Below are positions 51,775 to 60,648 of a DNA stretch of 64,000 nucleotides, piece by piece. Source of the DNA: Massilia arenae (lineage in GTDB: Bacteria; Pseudomonadota; Gammaproteobacteria; Burkholderiales; Burkholderiaceae_D); assembly GCF_008014745.1 (NCBI RefSeq), contig NZ_VPFD01000017.1, positions 1 to 64,000 on the forward strand, given 5' to 3'. Position 1 is the stretch's first letter; every line of letters starts with the position of its first letter. The notes beneath the pieces were generated by a model. The model was not told where the DNA came from, searched no databases, and saw only the letters and a list, made by a program, of their open reading frames with translations. The position numbers were made by a program, and so were the translations under genes.

Positions 51775-54700
51775 ATGAAACGCCTCATTGCCCTGTTTGC
51801 CCTGCTGTTCGCGCTCCCGGCCTGGGCCGGGCCGACCGCCATCGCCCAACTGCCGCTGATGAACATCAGCGGCAGCGGCACCGTCCAGCCGAACCTGATG
51901 CTGCTGTACGATAACTCGGGCTCGATGAACTTCAATTACACGCCCGACTACGTCAACCTGCGCTCCACCTGCCGGCTCGGCAACACGATGGCCGACAACA
52001 CGACCGCCTGCGTGGCCGGCCATCCGCCTTACGCCAGCGCCGACTTCAACCGCCAGTACTACGATCCGAAAGTGCGCTACATGCCGCCAATGAAGTCCGA
52101 CGGCACGTATTACGGCGAACTGAACGCGGGTGCGACCAACGACTGGAAGTCGGTGCCCAACGACGTGTTCGGGGTGAACCGCACCGACCTGCTGGGCAAC
52201 CGCAACGACACCTCCACCACCAACCTGGTGACAGGCTTCCCCGACCTGAACTGGTGCGTCGGCCGCAACAACAGCTGCGACTACAACCGCACCGGCTACA
52301 CCTATCCGACCAATTCGCGCGACTACGCCCAGTATTTCACCGCGAATCCGTACTACTACACGATCAACGTGGCCGAGTATTGCCTCGACGCCACCATGAC
52401 CGATTGCCGCGCGGCGAGCGCCAGCGGCGGACCGCCCACCGACCGCTACACGGTGCCTGCGCGGGTGCGCTTCTGCAACGCGACCGACCTGAAATATTGC
52501 CAGGCCAAGTACGTCGGCGACTATATCTATCCTCGCTTCTCGGGCAACAGCCAGGCCTCCGCATGGTACGGCACCATCACCATCGGCAGCTCGGCCGGCA
52601 CCCAGGCGCGCACGATCGAGAGCGTCAGCGCGGTCGGCGTCGCGGGCACCGACATCATCACCGCGCGCGCGGTCAGTGCCGAAAACGGCACCAATACCGC
52701 CGACAAGCAGGTCGATCTGGCGCGGGCGCTGGCCCGCTCGATCGTCGACAAGACCGGCCTGGCCAACCAGTTCACGGCCTGCCTTATGTCGCCCGGCACC
52801 AGCGGCGTTCCCTCGTGCGGTTCGCTCGGCATCTCGCTGGCCGGGAACAACGTGGTGGGCGTGCTGCCGATCGTGTGCCCCGAAGGCGTGGTCGGTAAAT
52901 CGATCGGCGACTGCACCCTGGTCACCGACAACAGCCGCGCCGGCACCAACCTGATGGTGGCCAGCGGCACCGGCGCCACCGCGCTGCTGCGCGTCGGCGG
53001 CACCACCAATGGCAGCAGCAACCAGGTGATCAGCAACTTCTCGCTCAACGGGGTGTCGCTGTTCGCGCGTTCGCTGAGCCTGGAGCGCGGCAAGAGCGCG
53101 ACCTGGGTCGCGGACCGCATCCGCAACTACATCAATGAGTCGGTGGCCGGCAAGGGCACCATCCGCGCCTATGTCGGCGGCGACGCCAATTCAACGCCGA
53201 TCTGCCGCGCCGAGCCGGCGACGACCTTGTGCGTCGTCGATTCCTCCGGCAACGCCGACGGCAAGAGCGTCAGCTACGACGGCCCGACCAACAACACCGT
53301 GCTGTTCTGGTCCTACCTGAGCCTGGCCAGGGTGGCGGCGGCATCGGATTCGATGGCCATCACTACCACCGGCCTGGGCAGCTCGGTATTCGTGCGCACC
53401 GACATCGTGCCCACGCGTTCGATCTATCCGCGCTACCCGAACCGCAGCGACTGCACCGGCACCTTCTGCACCTACGCCCAGGAGATGACCAACTTTGCCA
53501 ACTGGTACGGCTACTACAAGACCCGCAACCAGATGATGAAGACCGCGGTGGGCCAGGCCTTCGGCCCGATCAACGACAAGTACAACGTGGGCCTGGTGGC
53601 GCTGTCGGTGGCCGCCGAGGAAGGCACGATGAACCCGCCGAAAGCCTTCGCCGGCCGGGACCGCACCAAGTGGTATGCGGACCTGTACGGCATGAACACG
53701 TCCGGCGCCACGCCGGTGCGCCTGGCCCTGCATGCGATCGGCAAGATGTACGCCAACCAGGCGCCCTACGAGGAGGAGGGCGACGACCGGGTCGTGAAGT
53801 TCGCCTGCCAGCAGAACTTCACCTTCATCACCACCGACGGCTACTGGAACGGCGGCGCGCCAAGCGGCATCGCCAGCAACGACAACAGGGACGACCCGTC
53901 CCGCTTCTGCCTGCAGTCGAAGGGCTGCGTCGACCCGCGTCCCCAGACGGTGCCGTCGCTGGCCGACATCGCCCTGTACTGGTACAACGGCGGCTGGGAC
54001 GGCACCGGCAAGAAGCCCGACATCGCCTCGCTGCGTCTCGACCTGGAAGGCGCGGTGGGTGCGGTGCCGGCCGCCGGCGGCGAGAACAACCGCCTGCACA
54101 TGCGGACCTATGCCCTGGGACTGGGCGTGGACGGCATCATGACCTACGAGCCGAACTACGACGTGGCCCCGCTGCCGGGCGGCGACCTGTACAAGATCAT
54201 CAGCCAGGAGAAGAAGGACTGCCCCTGGAACGGTGGCAATGCCTGGGTCTGGCCCAATCCGGAAACCGGCATCGACAGCGGTTCGGCCGCCTACCAGTCG
54301 CGGGTGGACGACCTGTGGCACGCCGCGATCAATGGTCACGGCAAGTATTTCTCGGCCTCCGATCCGCTGCAGGTGGTCGAGGGCCTGCGTTCGGCGCTGG
54401 CCAATATCGAGGTCAAGACCGGCGCCGCCGCGGCCGCCGCGACCTCGACCCCGAACATCTCGCAGAACGACAACGACATCTTCTCGGCCACCTTCACCAC
54501 CGTGCGCTGGTTCGGCCGCCTGGCCAAGCGCAGCGTCGACGTCGCGACCGGCGAGGTAAGCACGACTGAATCGTGGAATACCTCCGACACGCTCGGCGCC
54601 AAGGTCGACGCCAGCAGCGACGAGCGCAGGATCTATATGCGCAAACCCAACGGCGCGCGCGCCAACTTCCTGTACGCCGAGATGGACCTTGAGAAGGCCT

Positions 54701-56442
54701 GGTTCGACAACAAGTGCAACGCGCTGAGCCAATGCGCCAGCATGTCGGCTGCCAACCGCCAGATCGTCAACAACGGCGCCAACATCGTCAACTGGCTGCG
54801 CGGCCAGCAGCAGCATGCCGACGACACCGTGCTGCGTTCGTATTCGCGCACCACGGCGAGCGAAAGCAGCGGCAACAGTTCTCTGCCGATCGTGCTGGGC
54901 GATATCGCCTCGTCCAAGCCGGCCTACCTGCGCGAGCCGCGCCGCAACTTCGACCGCGACGGCTACAGCGCCTACAAGATCGCCAACGCCCGGCGCGCGG
55001 CGACGGTGTTCGCCGCCGCCAACGACGGCATGCTGCACGCCTTCAACGCCAGCAGCGGCGAAGAAACCTGGGCCTATGCCCCGCGCATCACGATGCAGAA
55101 GCTCTACCAGCTGGCCAGCACCACGTATGGCACCAACCACATCTTCTCGGTCGACGGCTCGCCCGAGGTGGCCGACGTCAAGATCGGCGACACCTGGAAG
55201 ACGGTGCTGGTGGCCGGCCTGAATGCGGGCGGTCGCGGCTACTATGCGCTCGACGTCACCAATCCCGACGATCCCCAGCCGCTGTGGGAACTGTGCGCCG
55301 ACAGCGCCGTGTGCAGCGGCATCCACCATGAGCCGCAGATCGGCTACTCGTTCGGCAATCCGCAGTTCGGCACCATCAAGGACGAAGCGAACGGCGAGGA
55401 GAAATGGGTGGTGTTCCTGACCTCCGGCTACAACAACATCCCGGGCACGGACGGCGTGGCCGGCGGCGACGGCAAGGGCTACCTGTTCGTGGTCGACATC
55501 GCCACCGGCCGCATCCTGCGCAAGATCAGCACCGACGTCGGCAGCGTCGGCACGCCGTCGGGCCTGGCCAAGATCACCGCGATCACGGAAGATCCGAACA
55601 ACGATCCGCTGGTGACCTACGTCTATGGCGGCGACAACACCGGCAAGATGTGGCGCTTCGACTTCACAGTGCCCGGCACGACCACACGCCTGCTGATGGG
55701 CGACGCCGGCGTCGACAAGCCGTTCACCACCCGTCCCGAAGTGACCGCCTGCCGGGTCGAGCGGCCGCTGCTGGACGAGGATGGCGACGAAGACGAGAGC
55801 GGCAAGACCGTGGCCGGGGCCCAGCGCGTGGTGGTGTTCGGCAGCGGACGCCTGCTGGACCTGATTGACGTCGAGAACACCAAGCGCCAGAGCGCCTACG
55901 CCCTCAAGGACAGCGGCGCGACGATCGGCGCCAGCGGCTGGCCCGGCACGTCCATGGTCAAGCGGCAGCTGGCCCGGATCGAGGACGAGGATGCTGAAGA
56001 AGACCAGGAGGACGAGGACGCGGTCAAGAAGGCAGTGCCATACAGCATTTCGGGCAATGACGTCGATCTTGCGCGCCAGGACGGCTGGTACGTGGACTTC
56101 GACCAGAACACGGGCGAGCGGGTCAACCTCGATCCGAAAGTGGTGGCGGGCACCGTCAACGTGGTGACCAACCTGCCGAGTTCCTCGACCGAGTGCTCGG
56201 TGGGCGGCACCAGCATCATGTACCAGCTCAACGTCTGCACCGGCCGCGCCGCTTCGCCCGACGGCGTCGCCGGCTATCCGCTGGCGGCGTCGGCGGCGGT
56301 CGGCTTCATCGTGGTGCGCCTGCCGTCGGGCGCCCTGAAGACGATCACCACCACCGCCGACGGCAGCATGGTGACCGGCCGCTTCCCGCCGTCCGAGACC
56401 ACCGAGGCGCACCGCGCCGGCTGGCGCCGCGTGCGCGATTAA
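51775..56442 (+). CDS. pilY1: Type IV pilus tip/adhesion protein PilY1
   Basis: A very large secreted protein of 1555 residues. A signal peptide (MKRLIALFALLFALPAWAG) leads. The N-terminal half includes a von Willebrand A-like part (LMLLYDNSGSMNFNY, a MIDAS-like D-x-S-x-S). The C-terminal half is the conserved PilY1 beta-propeller (about 1020-1500): FAAANDGMLHAFNASSGEETWAY, LDVTNPDDPQPLWEL, VYGGDNTGKMWRFDF. DEDGDEDESG (about 1341) looks like a calcium site, and another acidic run lies near 1404. It caps the minor pilin complex and may act in adhesion or mechanosensing. Start at 51775 follows TGGA. Confidence 0.9.
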   Translation: MKRLIALFALLFALPAWAGPTAIAQLPLMNISGSGTVQPNLMLLYDNSGSMNFNYTPDYVNLRSTCRLGNTMADNTTACVAGHPPYASADFNRQYYDPKVRYMPPMKSDGTYYGELNAGATNDWKSVPNDVFGVNRTDLLGNRNDTSTTNLVTGFPDLNWCVGRNNSCDYNRTGYTYPTNSRDYAQYFTANPYYYTINVAEYCLDATMTDCRAASASGGPPTDRYTVPARVRFCNATDLKYCQAKYVGDYIYPRFSGNSQASAWYGTITIGSSAGTQARTIESVSAVGVAGTDIITARAVSAENGTNTADKQVDLARALARSIVDKTGLANQFTACLMSPGTSGVPSCGSLGISLAGNNVVGVLPIVCPEGVVGKSIGDCTLVTDNSRAGTNLMVASGTGATALLRVGGTTNGSSNQVISNFSLNGVSLFARSLSLERGKSATWVADRIRNYINESVAGKGTIRAYVGGDANSTPICRAEPATTLCVVDSSGNADGKSVSYDGPTNNTVLFWSYLSLARVAAASDSMAITTTGLGSSVFVRTDIVPTRSIYPRYPNRSDCTGTFCTYAQEMTNFANWYGYYKTRNQMMKTAVGQAFGPINDKYNVGLVALSVAAEEGTMNPPKAFAGRDRTKWYADLYGMNTSGATPVRLALHAIGKMYANQAPYEEEGDDRVVKFACQQNFTFITTDGYWNGGAPSGIASNDNRDDPSRFCLQSKGCVDPRPQTVPSLADIALYWYNGGWDGTGKKPDIASLRLDLEGAVGAVPAAGGENNRLHMRTYALGLGVDGIMTYEPNYDVAPLPGGDLYKIISQEKKDCPWNGGNAWVWPNPETGIDSGSAAYQSRVDDLWHAAINGHGKYFSASDPLQVVEGLRSALANIEVKTGAAAAAATSTPNISQNDNDIFSATFTTVRWFGRLAKRSVDVATGEVSTTESWNTSDTLGAKVDASSDERRIYMRKPNGARANFLYAEMDLEKAWFDNKCNALSQCASMSAANRQIVNNGANIVNWLRGQQQHADDTVLRSYSRTTASESSGNSSLPIVLGDIASSKPAYLREPRRNFDRDGYSAYKIANARRAATVFAAANDGMLHAFNASSGEETWAYAPRITMQKLYQLASTTYGTNHIFSVDGSPEVADVKIGDTWKTVLVAGLNAGGRGYYALDVTNPDDPQPLWELCADSAVCSGIHHEPQIGYSFGNPQFGTIKDEANGEEKWVVFLTSGYNNIPGTDGVAGGDGKGYLFVVDIATGRILRKISTDVGSVGTPSGLAKITAITEDPNNDPLVTYVYGGDNTGKMWRFDFTVPGTTTRLLMGDAGVDKPFTTRPEVTACRVERPLLDEDGDEDESGKTVAGAQRVVVFGSGRLLDLIDVENTKRQSAYALKDSGATIGASGWPGTSMVKRQLARIEDEDAEEDQEDEDAVKKAVPYSISGNDVDLARQDGWYVDFDQNTGERVNLDPKVVAGTVNVVTNLPSSSTECSVGGTSIMYQLNVCTGRAASPDGVAGYPLAASAAVGFIVVRLPSGALKTITTTADGSMVTGRFPPSETTEAHRAGWRRVRD

Positions 56443-56452
56443 AGCACTGGGA

Positions 56453-56475
56453 GGCGCCGCCGCCGTGGCGGCGCC
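56453..56475 (+). terminator. Hairpin after pilY1
   Basis: GGCGCCGCC (56453-56461) pairs with GGCGGCGCC (56467-56475) around 5 nt. No T-run follows, so it may mark a Rho-dependent or processed 3' end. Confidence 0.5.
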
Positions 56476-56551
56476 ATTCAATTCACACGGGAGAGGGCGG
56501 AGACGGTAAAATCGAGGGTTTTCTTACCAGGGCCACCAGAAGGGCTCGACT

Positions 56552-58228
56552 ATGGCCAACGACACCGACATCTCCGCCGCGAACGATACTCCCGACACCG
56601 GCGACGACACCTCCAGCACCACCTCCCGCCAGGGCGGCCTGACCGCGCGCGAAGTCGCGCGCCGCCGCACCTTCGGCATCATTTCCCACCCCGACGCGGG
56701 TAAGACCACGTTGACCGAAAAACTGCTGCTGTTCTCGGGCGCGATCCAGCTGGCCGGCACCGTCAAGGGCCGCAAGAGCGGCCGCCACGCGACCTCGGAC
56801 TGGATGGACATCGAGAAGCAGCGCGGCATTTCGGTCGCGTCCTCGGTGATGCAGTTCGAGTTCCGCGACCACGTGATCAACCTGCTCGACACCCCGGGCC
56901 ACCAGGACTTCTCGGAAGACACCTACCGCGTGCTGACCGCGGTCGACTCGGCCCTGATGGTGATCGACGCCGCCAAGGGCGTCGAGGCACAGACCATCAA
57001 GCTGCTCGACGTCTGCCGCATGCGCGACACCCCGATCGTCACCTTCATGAACAAGATGGACCGCGAGACCCGCGATCCGCTGGAACTGCTGGACGAAGTC
57101 GAGTCGGTGCTCAAGATCGAGTGCGCGCCGGTGACCTGGCCGATCGGCATGGGCAAGAACTTCCGCGGTGTGTACCACCTGCTGAAGGACGAGATCATGC
57201 TGTTCAAGGCCGGCGAAGAGAAGGCCGACGGCGCCTTCGAGATCGTCAAGGGCATCGACAATCCGAAGCTGGCCGCGATGTTCCCGCTCGAGATCGAACA
57301 ACTCAAGATGGAAGTGGAGCTGGTGCACGGCGCCTCGCACGTATTCGACCTCGAACGCTTTTTATCGGGCGTGCAGACCCCGGTGTTCTTCGGTTCGGCG
57401 ATCAACAACTTCGGTGTGCGCGAGATCCTGTCGGCGCTGGTCGACTGGGCTCCGGCGCCGCGCGAGCGCGACGCCACCGTGCGCGCGGTCGAGCCGACCG
57501 AACCCAAATTCTCTGGCTTCGTGTTCAAGATCCAGGCCAATATGGACCCGGCCCACCGTGACCGCATCGCCTTCCTGCGCGTGTGCTCGGGACGCTTCGA
57601 GAAGGGCATGAAGGTCAAGCACCTGCGCCTGGGACGCGAAGTGAAACTGTCGTCGGTCGTGACCTTCATGGCCTCGAGCCGCGAACAGGTCGAAGAAGCC
57701 TACGCCGGCGACATCATCGGCCTGCCGAACCACGGCAATATGCAGATCGGCGACAGCTTCTCGGAAGGCGAGATGCTGACCTTCACCGGCATTCCCTACT
57801 TTGCCCCGGACCTGTTCCGCACGGTGCGGATCCGCAATCCATTGAAAGTGAAGCAGCTGCACAAGGGCTTGCAGCAGCTGGGCGAAGAGGGTGCGGTGCA
57901 GGTGTTCAAGCCGGTGCTGGGCTCGGACCTGATCCTGGGCGCGGTCGGCGTGCTGCAGTTCGAAGTCGTGGCCAGCCGCCTGCTCAACGAGTATGGCGTG
58001 GACGCGGTGTTCGAAAGCAGCAGCATCAGCAGCGCGCGCTGGATCTCGAGCGAGGACAAGAAGTCGCTGGCCGACTTCGAGAACCAGCTCGGCCACCAGG
58101 TCGCCTACGATGCCGCCGGCAATATGGCCTTCCTGGCGACGTCCGGCGTGAACCTGCGCCTGACCCAGGAGCGCTGGCCCAAGCTGGTGTTCCACGCGAC
58201 CCGCGAGCACGCGGCCAAGCTGGCCTGA
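56552..58228 (+). CDS. prfC: Peptide chain release factor 3
   Basis: A 558-residue translational GTPase. After a 27-residue Asp/Thr-rich N-terminal extension the G domain has P-loop [22 protein letters not shown] (switch I region), DTPGHQDF and NKMDR. The later domains match RF3, including the [30 protein letters not shown] segment (split). It removes RF1/RF2 from the ribosome after termination. AAGGG precedes the ATG. It is transcribed toward a convergent gene separated by a shared hairpin. Confidence 0.95.
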   Translation: MANDTDISAANDTPDTGDDTSSTTSRQGGLTAREVARRRTFGIISHPDAGKTTLTEKLLLFSGAIQLAGTVKGRKSGRHATSDWMDIEKQRGISVASSVMQFEFRDHVINLLDTPGHQDFSEDTYRVLTAVDSALMVIDAAKGVEAQTIKLLDVCRMRDTPIVTFMNKMDRETRDPLELLDEVESVLKIECAPVTWPIGMGKNFRGVYHLLKDEIMLFKAGEEKADGAFEIVKGIDNPKLAAMFPLEIEQLKMEVELVHGASHVFDLERFLSGVQTPVFFGSAINNFGVREILSALVDWAPAPRERDATVRAVEPTEPKFSGFVFKIQANMDPAHRDRIAFLRVCSGRFEKGMKVKHLRLGREVKLSSVVTFMASSREQVEEAYAGDIIGLPNHGNMQIGDSFSEGEMLTFTGIPYFAPDLFRTVRIRNPLKVKQLHKGLQQLGEEGAVQVFKPVLGSDLILGAVGVLQFEVVASRLLNEYGVDAVFESSSISSARWISSEDKKSLADFENQLGHQVAYDAAGNMAFLATSGVNLRLTQERWPKLVFHATREHAAKLA

Positions 58229-58235
58229 CGGCCGC

Positions 58236-58263
58236 CACGGCGCGGGAAGCATTCCGCGCCGTG
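58236..58263. terminator. Bidirectional terminator-like hairpin between prfC and the DUF3108 gene
   Basis: CACGGCGCGG-GAA pairs with TTCCGCGCCGTG over 12 bp with one bulged G and a 3-nt loop. It fills the gap between two convergent genes and abuts the stop codon of the minus-strand gene. No long T-run is present. Confidence 0.65.
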
Positions 58264-59256
58264 TTATTCCTCCTGCACCGTCTCGATCGCGATCGAGGCC
58301 AGCGTCTGGGTGCTGACCGTGCCGTCGGCATCGGTCAGGCGCAGCTGCACCGGCATCCAGGCATGCTGCGGCGCCAGCCACAACTCCAGCAGCGGCGCGC
58401 CATGCTCGGCCATACGCGCCAGGCGCACCGTGTCGAGCGGTCCGGCGCCGGTCTCGATCCGCTCGGGGCCCAGCACCTGGTAGCGTTCGACGCCGGCGCC
58501 TCCGCTTCCTCCGACCCAGAATTCCAGTTCATCTTTCACCTGGCGCGCATCGCCCAGGCCGATGCCGGCCAGTTGCAGCAATAGCGAGGCCGGATCCTGG
58601 CTGCCCGGCACCAGCTGGTCGACGCCGCCTTGCGCGCGCGCGATCGTGCCGGCGGTGCGGTCGAAGGTGGTGGTCGCCTGACCGGTCCCCAGGGCGCGGC
58701 GGGCGCGGTCCGGCGCGATCCCCGCGTCATCGACCCGGCCGTCGCTGGCCAGCGTTCCCAGCACTCCGTCGAGTTCCACTGCATAGCGGTTGCCGTCGCT
58801 GCGCCACGCCATGCTGGCCTGGCCCGCGTCCTGTGCCGCGCCGCCGGGTGCGCTGCGCGTGAGCCTGTAGTCGATGCGGCCCGAAGGGGGCGGGGTGACG
58901 CGGTAGGTGTTGGGTACACGGGCCGGGGCCACGTCGCCCTCCGTTTCCGGCGGGGGCGGCTCGGCCATTGGGGCGGGCGCCGGCACCGACACCTGGTCGG
59001 CCGGCGCATCGACGGCCGGCACCGGCGCGGCGTCCGGCGCAGGCACCTCCGGCGCCGGCAGGTCGGGCGTCTGTGGCGCCGGCGCGGCAGGTGGCGCATC
59101 GACCAGGCGTAGTGCCAGCGCCGGATTGCCGACCATGACGGTCGGGGGCGCGAGGCGGGCATCGACCCAGGCGATCGCCAGCAGGTGCAGCAGCAGCGAG
59201 GCAAGGCCGGCGGGCAGCAGGCGCCGGTGGCGCGCCAGGAAGACGGAAAATCTCAT
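58264..59256 (-). CDS. DUF3108 domain protein with TonB-like N terminus
   Basis: A 330-residue protein. One N-terminal helix (LLPAGLASLLLHLLAIAWV, about 13-31) is followed by a Pro/Ala-rich linker (about 50-105, PAP/PEVPAP repeats). The C-terminal DUF3108 domain (about 112-330) has RIDYRLTRS, MAWRSDGNRYAV and DTVRLARMAEHGAPLLELWLAPQHAWMPVQLRL (split). Helix plus Pro-rich linker plus periplasmic beta domain is the layout of TonB. DUF3108 proteins are thought to be envelope proteins of unknown function. Confidence 0.82.
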   Translation of the reverse strand: MRFSVFLARHRRLLPAGLASLLLHLLAIAWVDARLAPPTVMVGNPALALRLVDAPPAAPAPQTPDLPAPEVPAPDAAPVPAVDAPADQVSVPAPAPMAEPPPPETEGDVAPARVPNTYRVTPPPSGRIDYRLTRSAPGGAAQDAGQASMAWRSDGNRYAVELDGVLGTLASDGRVDDAGIAPDRARRALGTGQATTTFDRTAGTIARAQGGVDQLVPGSQDPASLLLQLAGIGLGDARQVKDELEFWVGGSGGAGVERYQVLGPERIETGAGPLDTVRLARMAEHGAPLLELWLAPQHAWMPVQLRLTDADGTVSTQTLASIAIETVQEE

Positions 59257-59294
59257 GGGCGCTAGTGTAGCGCGCACCCGCCCGGGAAGGTGAG

Positions 59295-59933
59295 TCAGAA
59301 GCCGATGTTCAGATTGGCCCTGACCCTGCTGCTGGAGTTGGTCGCATTCTCGAAACGCTCGGCCGCATGGCCGTGATTCTCGAAGGAGCCGTCGAACATG
59401 ACCCGTTCGCTTATCCTGTACTGCGCGCCGACGCCGGTATACAGGCCGGTATCGACGCCCTTGCGGACGCCACGGCGGTTCTGGCTGTGCGCCACACCCA
59501 GCTTGCCGTAGGCCGACAGGCGTTCGCCGAGCGGCTGCGTGACCTTGACGCCCGCGTGCAGGTTGAAGCCGCGCAGGCCGATCGCGCCGGTCGTGTCTTC
59601 GGGGTCGCGTTCGTTCACCGGGCGAAAACCCTGGTCGAGCAGGTTGACGTAGCCGGCCTCGAAGGCCAGCGCCGGCGTCACCGCAACCCCCATCAGCAAC
59701 CTGGGATCGGTCTTGAACAGGCCGCCGAACAGGCGGTCGTTGGGATTGGCGTTGAGGTTCCCGCCATAGCCGCGCGGGTAGGCCTGGCCGTCGGGATCGC
59801 GCGGGGCCGAGAACACGCTGCGTGGGCGGGTGTCGGCCAGCTCGACTGGCGCGGAAGCCGGTTCGGCCAGTTGCGCCTGGGCCGGCGCGCCAATGGCGAC
59901 GGCTGCCGCCAGGAGAAAGGCTGGCGGTTTCAT
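59295..59933 (-). CDS. Outer-membrane barrel-like protein, tandem copy A
   Basis: A 212-residue exported protein: signal peptide ending AQA, then a short Pro/Arg-rich linker, PRGYGGNLNANPNDRLFGGLFKTDPRLLMGV, and a C-terminal half of repeated strands (FEAGYVNLLDQGF, GERLSAYGKLGVAHSQN, DTGLYTGVGAQYRI) ending in ANLNIGF. A final aromatic residue after alternating hydrophobics is the typical barrel signature. It resembles small eight-stranded OmpA/OmpW-like barrels. The neighbouring gene is a paralogue. Confidence 0.68.
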   Translation of the reverse strand: MKPPAFLLAAAVAIGAPAQAQLAEPASAPVELADTRPRSVFSAPRDPDGQAYPRGYGGNLNANPNDRLFGGLFKTDPRLLMGVAVTPALAFEAGYVNLLDQGFRPVNERDPEDTTGAIGLRGFNLHAGVKVTQPLGERLSAYGKLGVAHSQNRRGVRKGVDTGLYTGVGAQYRISERVMFDGSFENHGHAAERFENATNSSSRVRANLNIGF

Positions 59934-59944
59934 ATCGCGTCCTG

Positions 59945-60592
59945 TCAGAAGCCCATTTTGAGGTTGCCCTGCACGCCGTCGCGTACGCGGTCGAACTTCT
60001 TGGCCGCGTCGCCGTGGCGCACATAGTCGCCACTCACGGTGGTGCGCTTGTCGACCTTGTAGCTGGCGCCGGCGCCGGTGTACAGGCCGGTATCGGACCC
60101 GGCCACGCCGCGTTCCCTCTTTTTTTCAGTATAGGCGATGCCGGCCTTGCCGTAGGCCGAGAGGCGGTCGCCAGCCGAGAGCGAATATTTGGCGGCCAGG
60201 TGGTTGCTGGAACCTTTTTCTCCCAGCGGGATCGAGGCGTCGGCGGGCTTGCCCGGCTCGACCTTGTGCAAACCCTTGTCCGGCAGGTTGACGTAGCCGC
60301 CCTCGATGGAGACGTTTGGCGCCACCTCGACACCGCTAACCAGGCGTGGATCGCGCCGCATGTCCGTGAACACGTGGTCGTTCGGCTGGGCTGCCACGTT
60401 GCCGCCGTACACGCGCGGATAGGGCTGGTGGCTGCCGGCGAATGGATCGGGCGCGGCGGGTTGGCTGCGCTCGAGCTGGGCCGGCTGGGGCGGCGCCGGG
60501 TCGGGCAGCAGCTGGGCCTGGGCCTGGGCCTGGGTATGGAAGCCGGCAGCGGCCAGGCATCCAAGCGTCAATACGAAGGCGCGAGCTTTCAT
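59945..60592 (-). CDS. Outer-membrane barrel-like protein, tandem copy B
   Basis: A 215-residue paralogue of copy A. The signal peptide MKARAFVLTLGCLAAAGFHTQAQA is followed by a Pro/Gln-rich linker. The same blocks recur: YPRVYGGNVAAQPNDHVFTDMRRDPRLVSGV (split), IEGGYVNLPDKG, GDRLSAYGKAGIAYTEKK, DTGLYTGAGASYKV and a final LKMGF. GAGGAAAA precedes the ATG at 60592. It is upstream of copy A by 11 nt in the same direction, so the two form an operon. The function is unknown. Confidence 0.68.
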   Translation of the reverse strand: MKARAFVLTLGCLAAAGFHTQAQAQAQLLPDPAPPQPAQLERSQPAAPDPFAGSHQPYPRVYGGNVAAQPNDHVFTDMRRDPRLVSGVEVAPNVSIEGGYVNLPDKGLHKVEPGKPADASIPLGEKGSSNHLAAKYSLSAGDRLSAYGKAGIAYTEKKRERGVAGSDTGLYTGAGASYKVDKRTTVSGDYVRHGDAAKKFDRVRDGVQGNLKMGF

Positions 60593-60648
60593 CGGTTTTT
60601 CCTCGATCGGGGTCTCGTGCAAGCATAGCGCGTTAACTGGCGCTGTGC

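Noticed and set aside
53191-56481. Very long open frame opposite pilY1 (over 1000 codons)
   Set aside because: It mirrors the pilY1 reading frame in GC-rich DNA; its composition (Ala/Arg/Gly/His-rich, no domain) is that of an antisense shadow.
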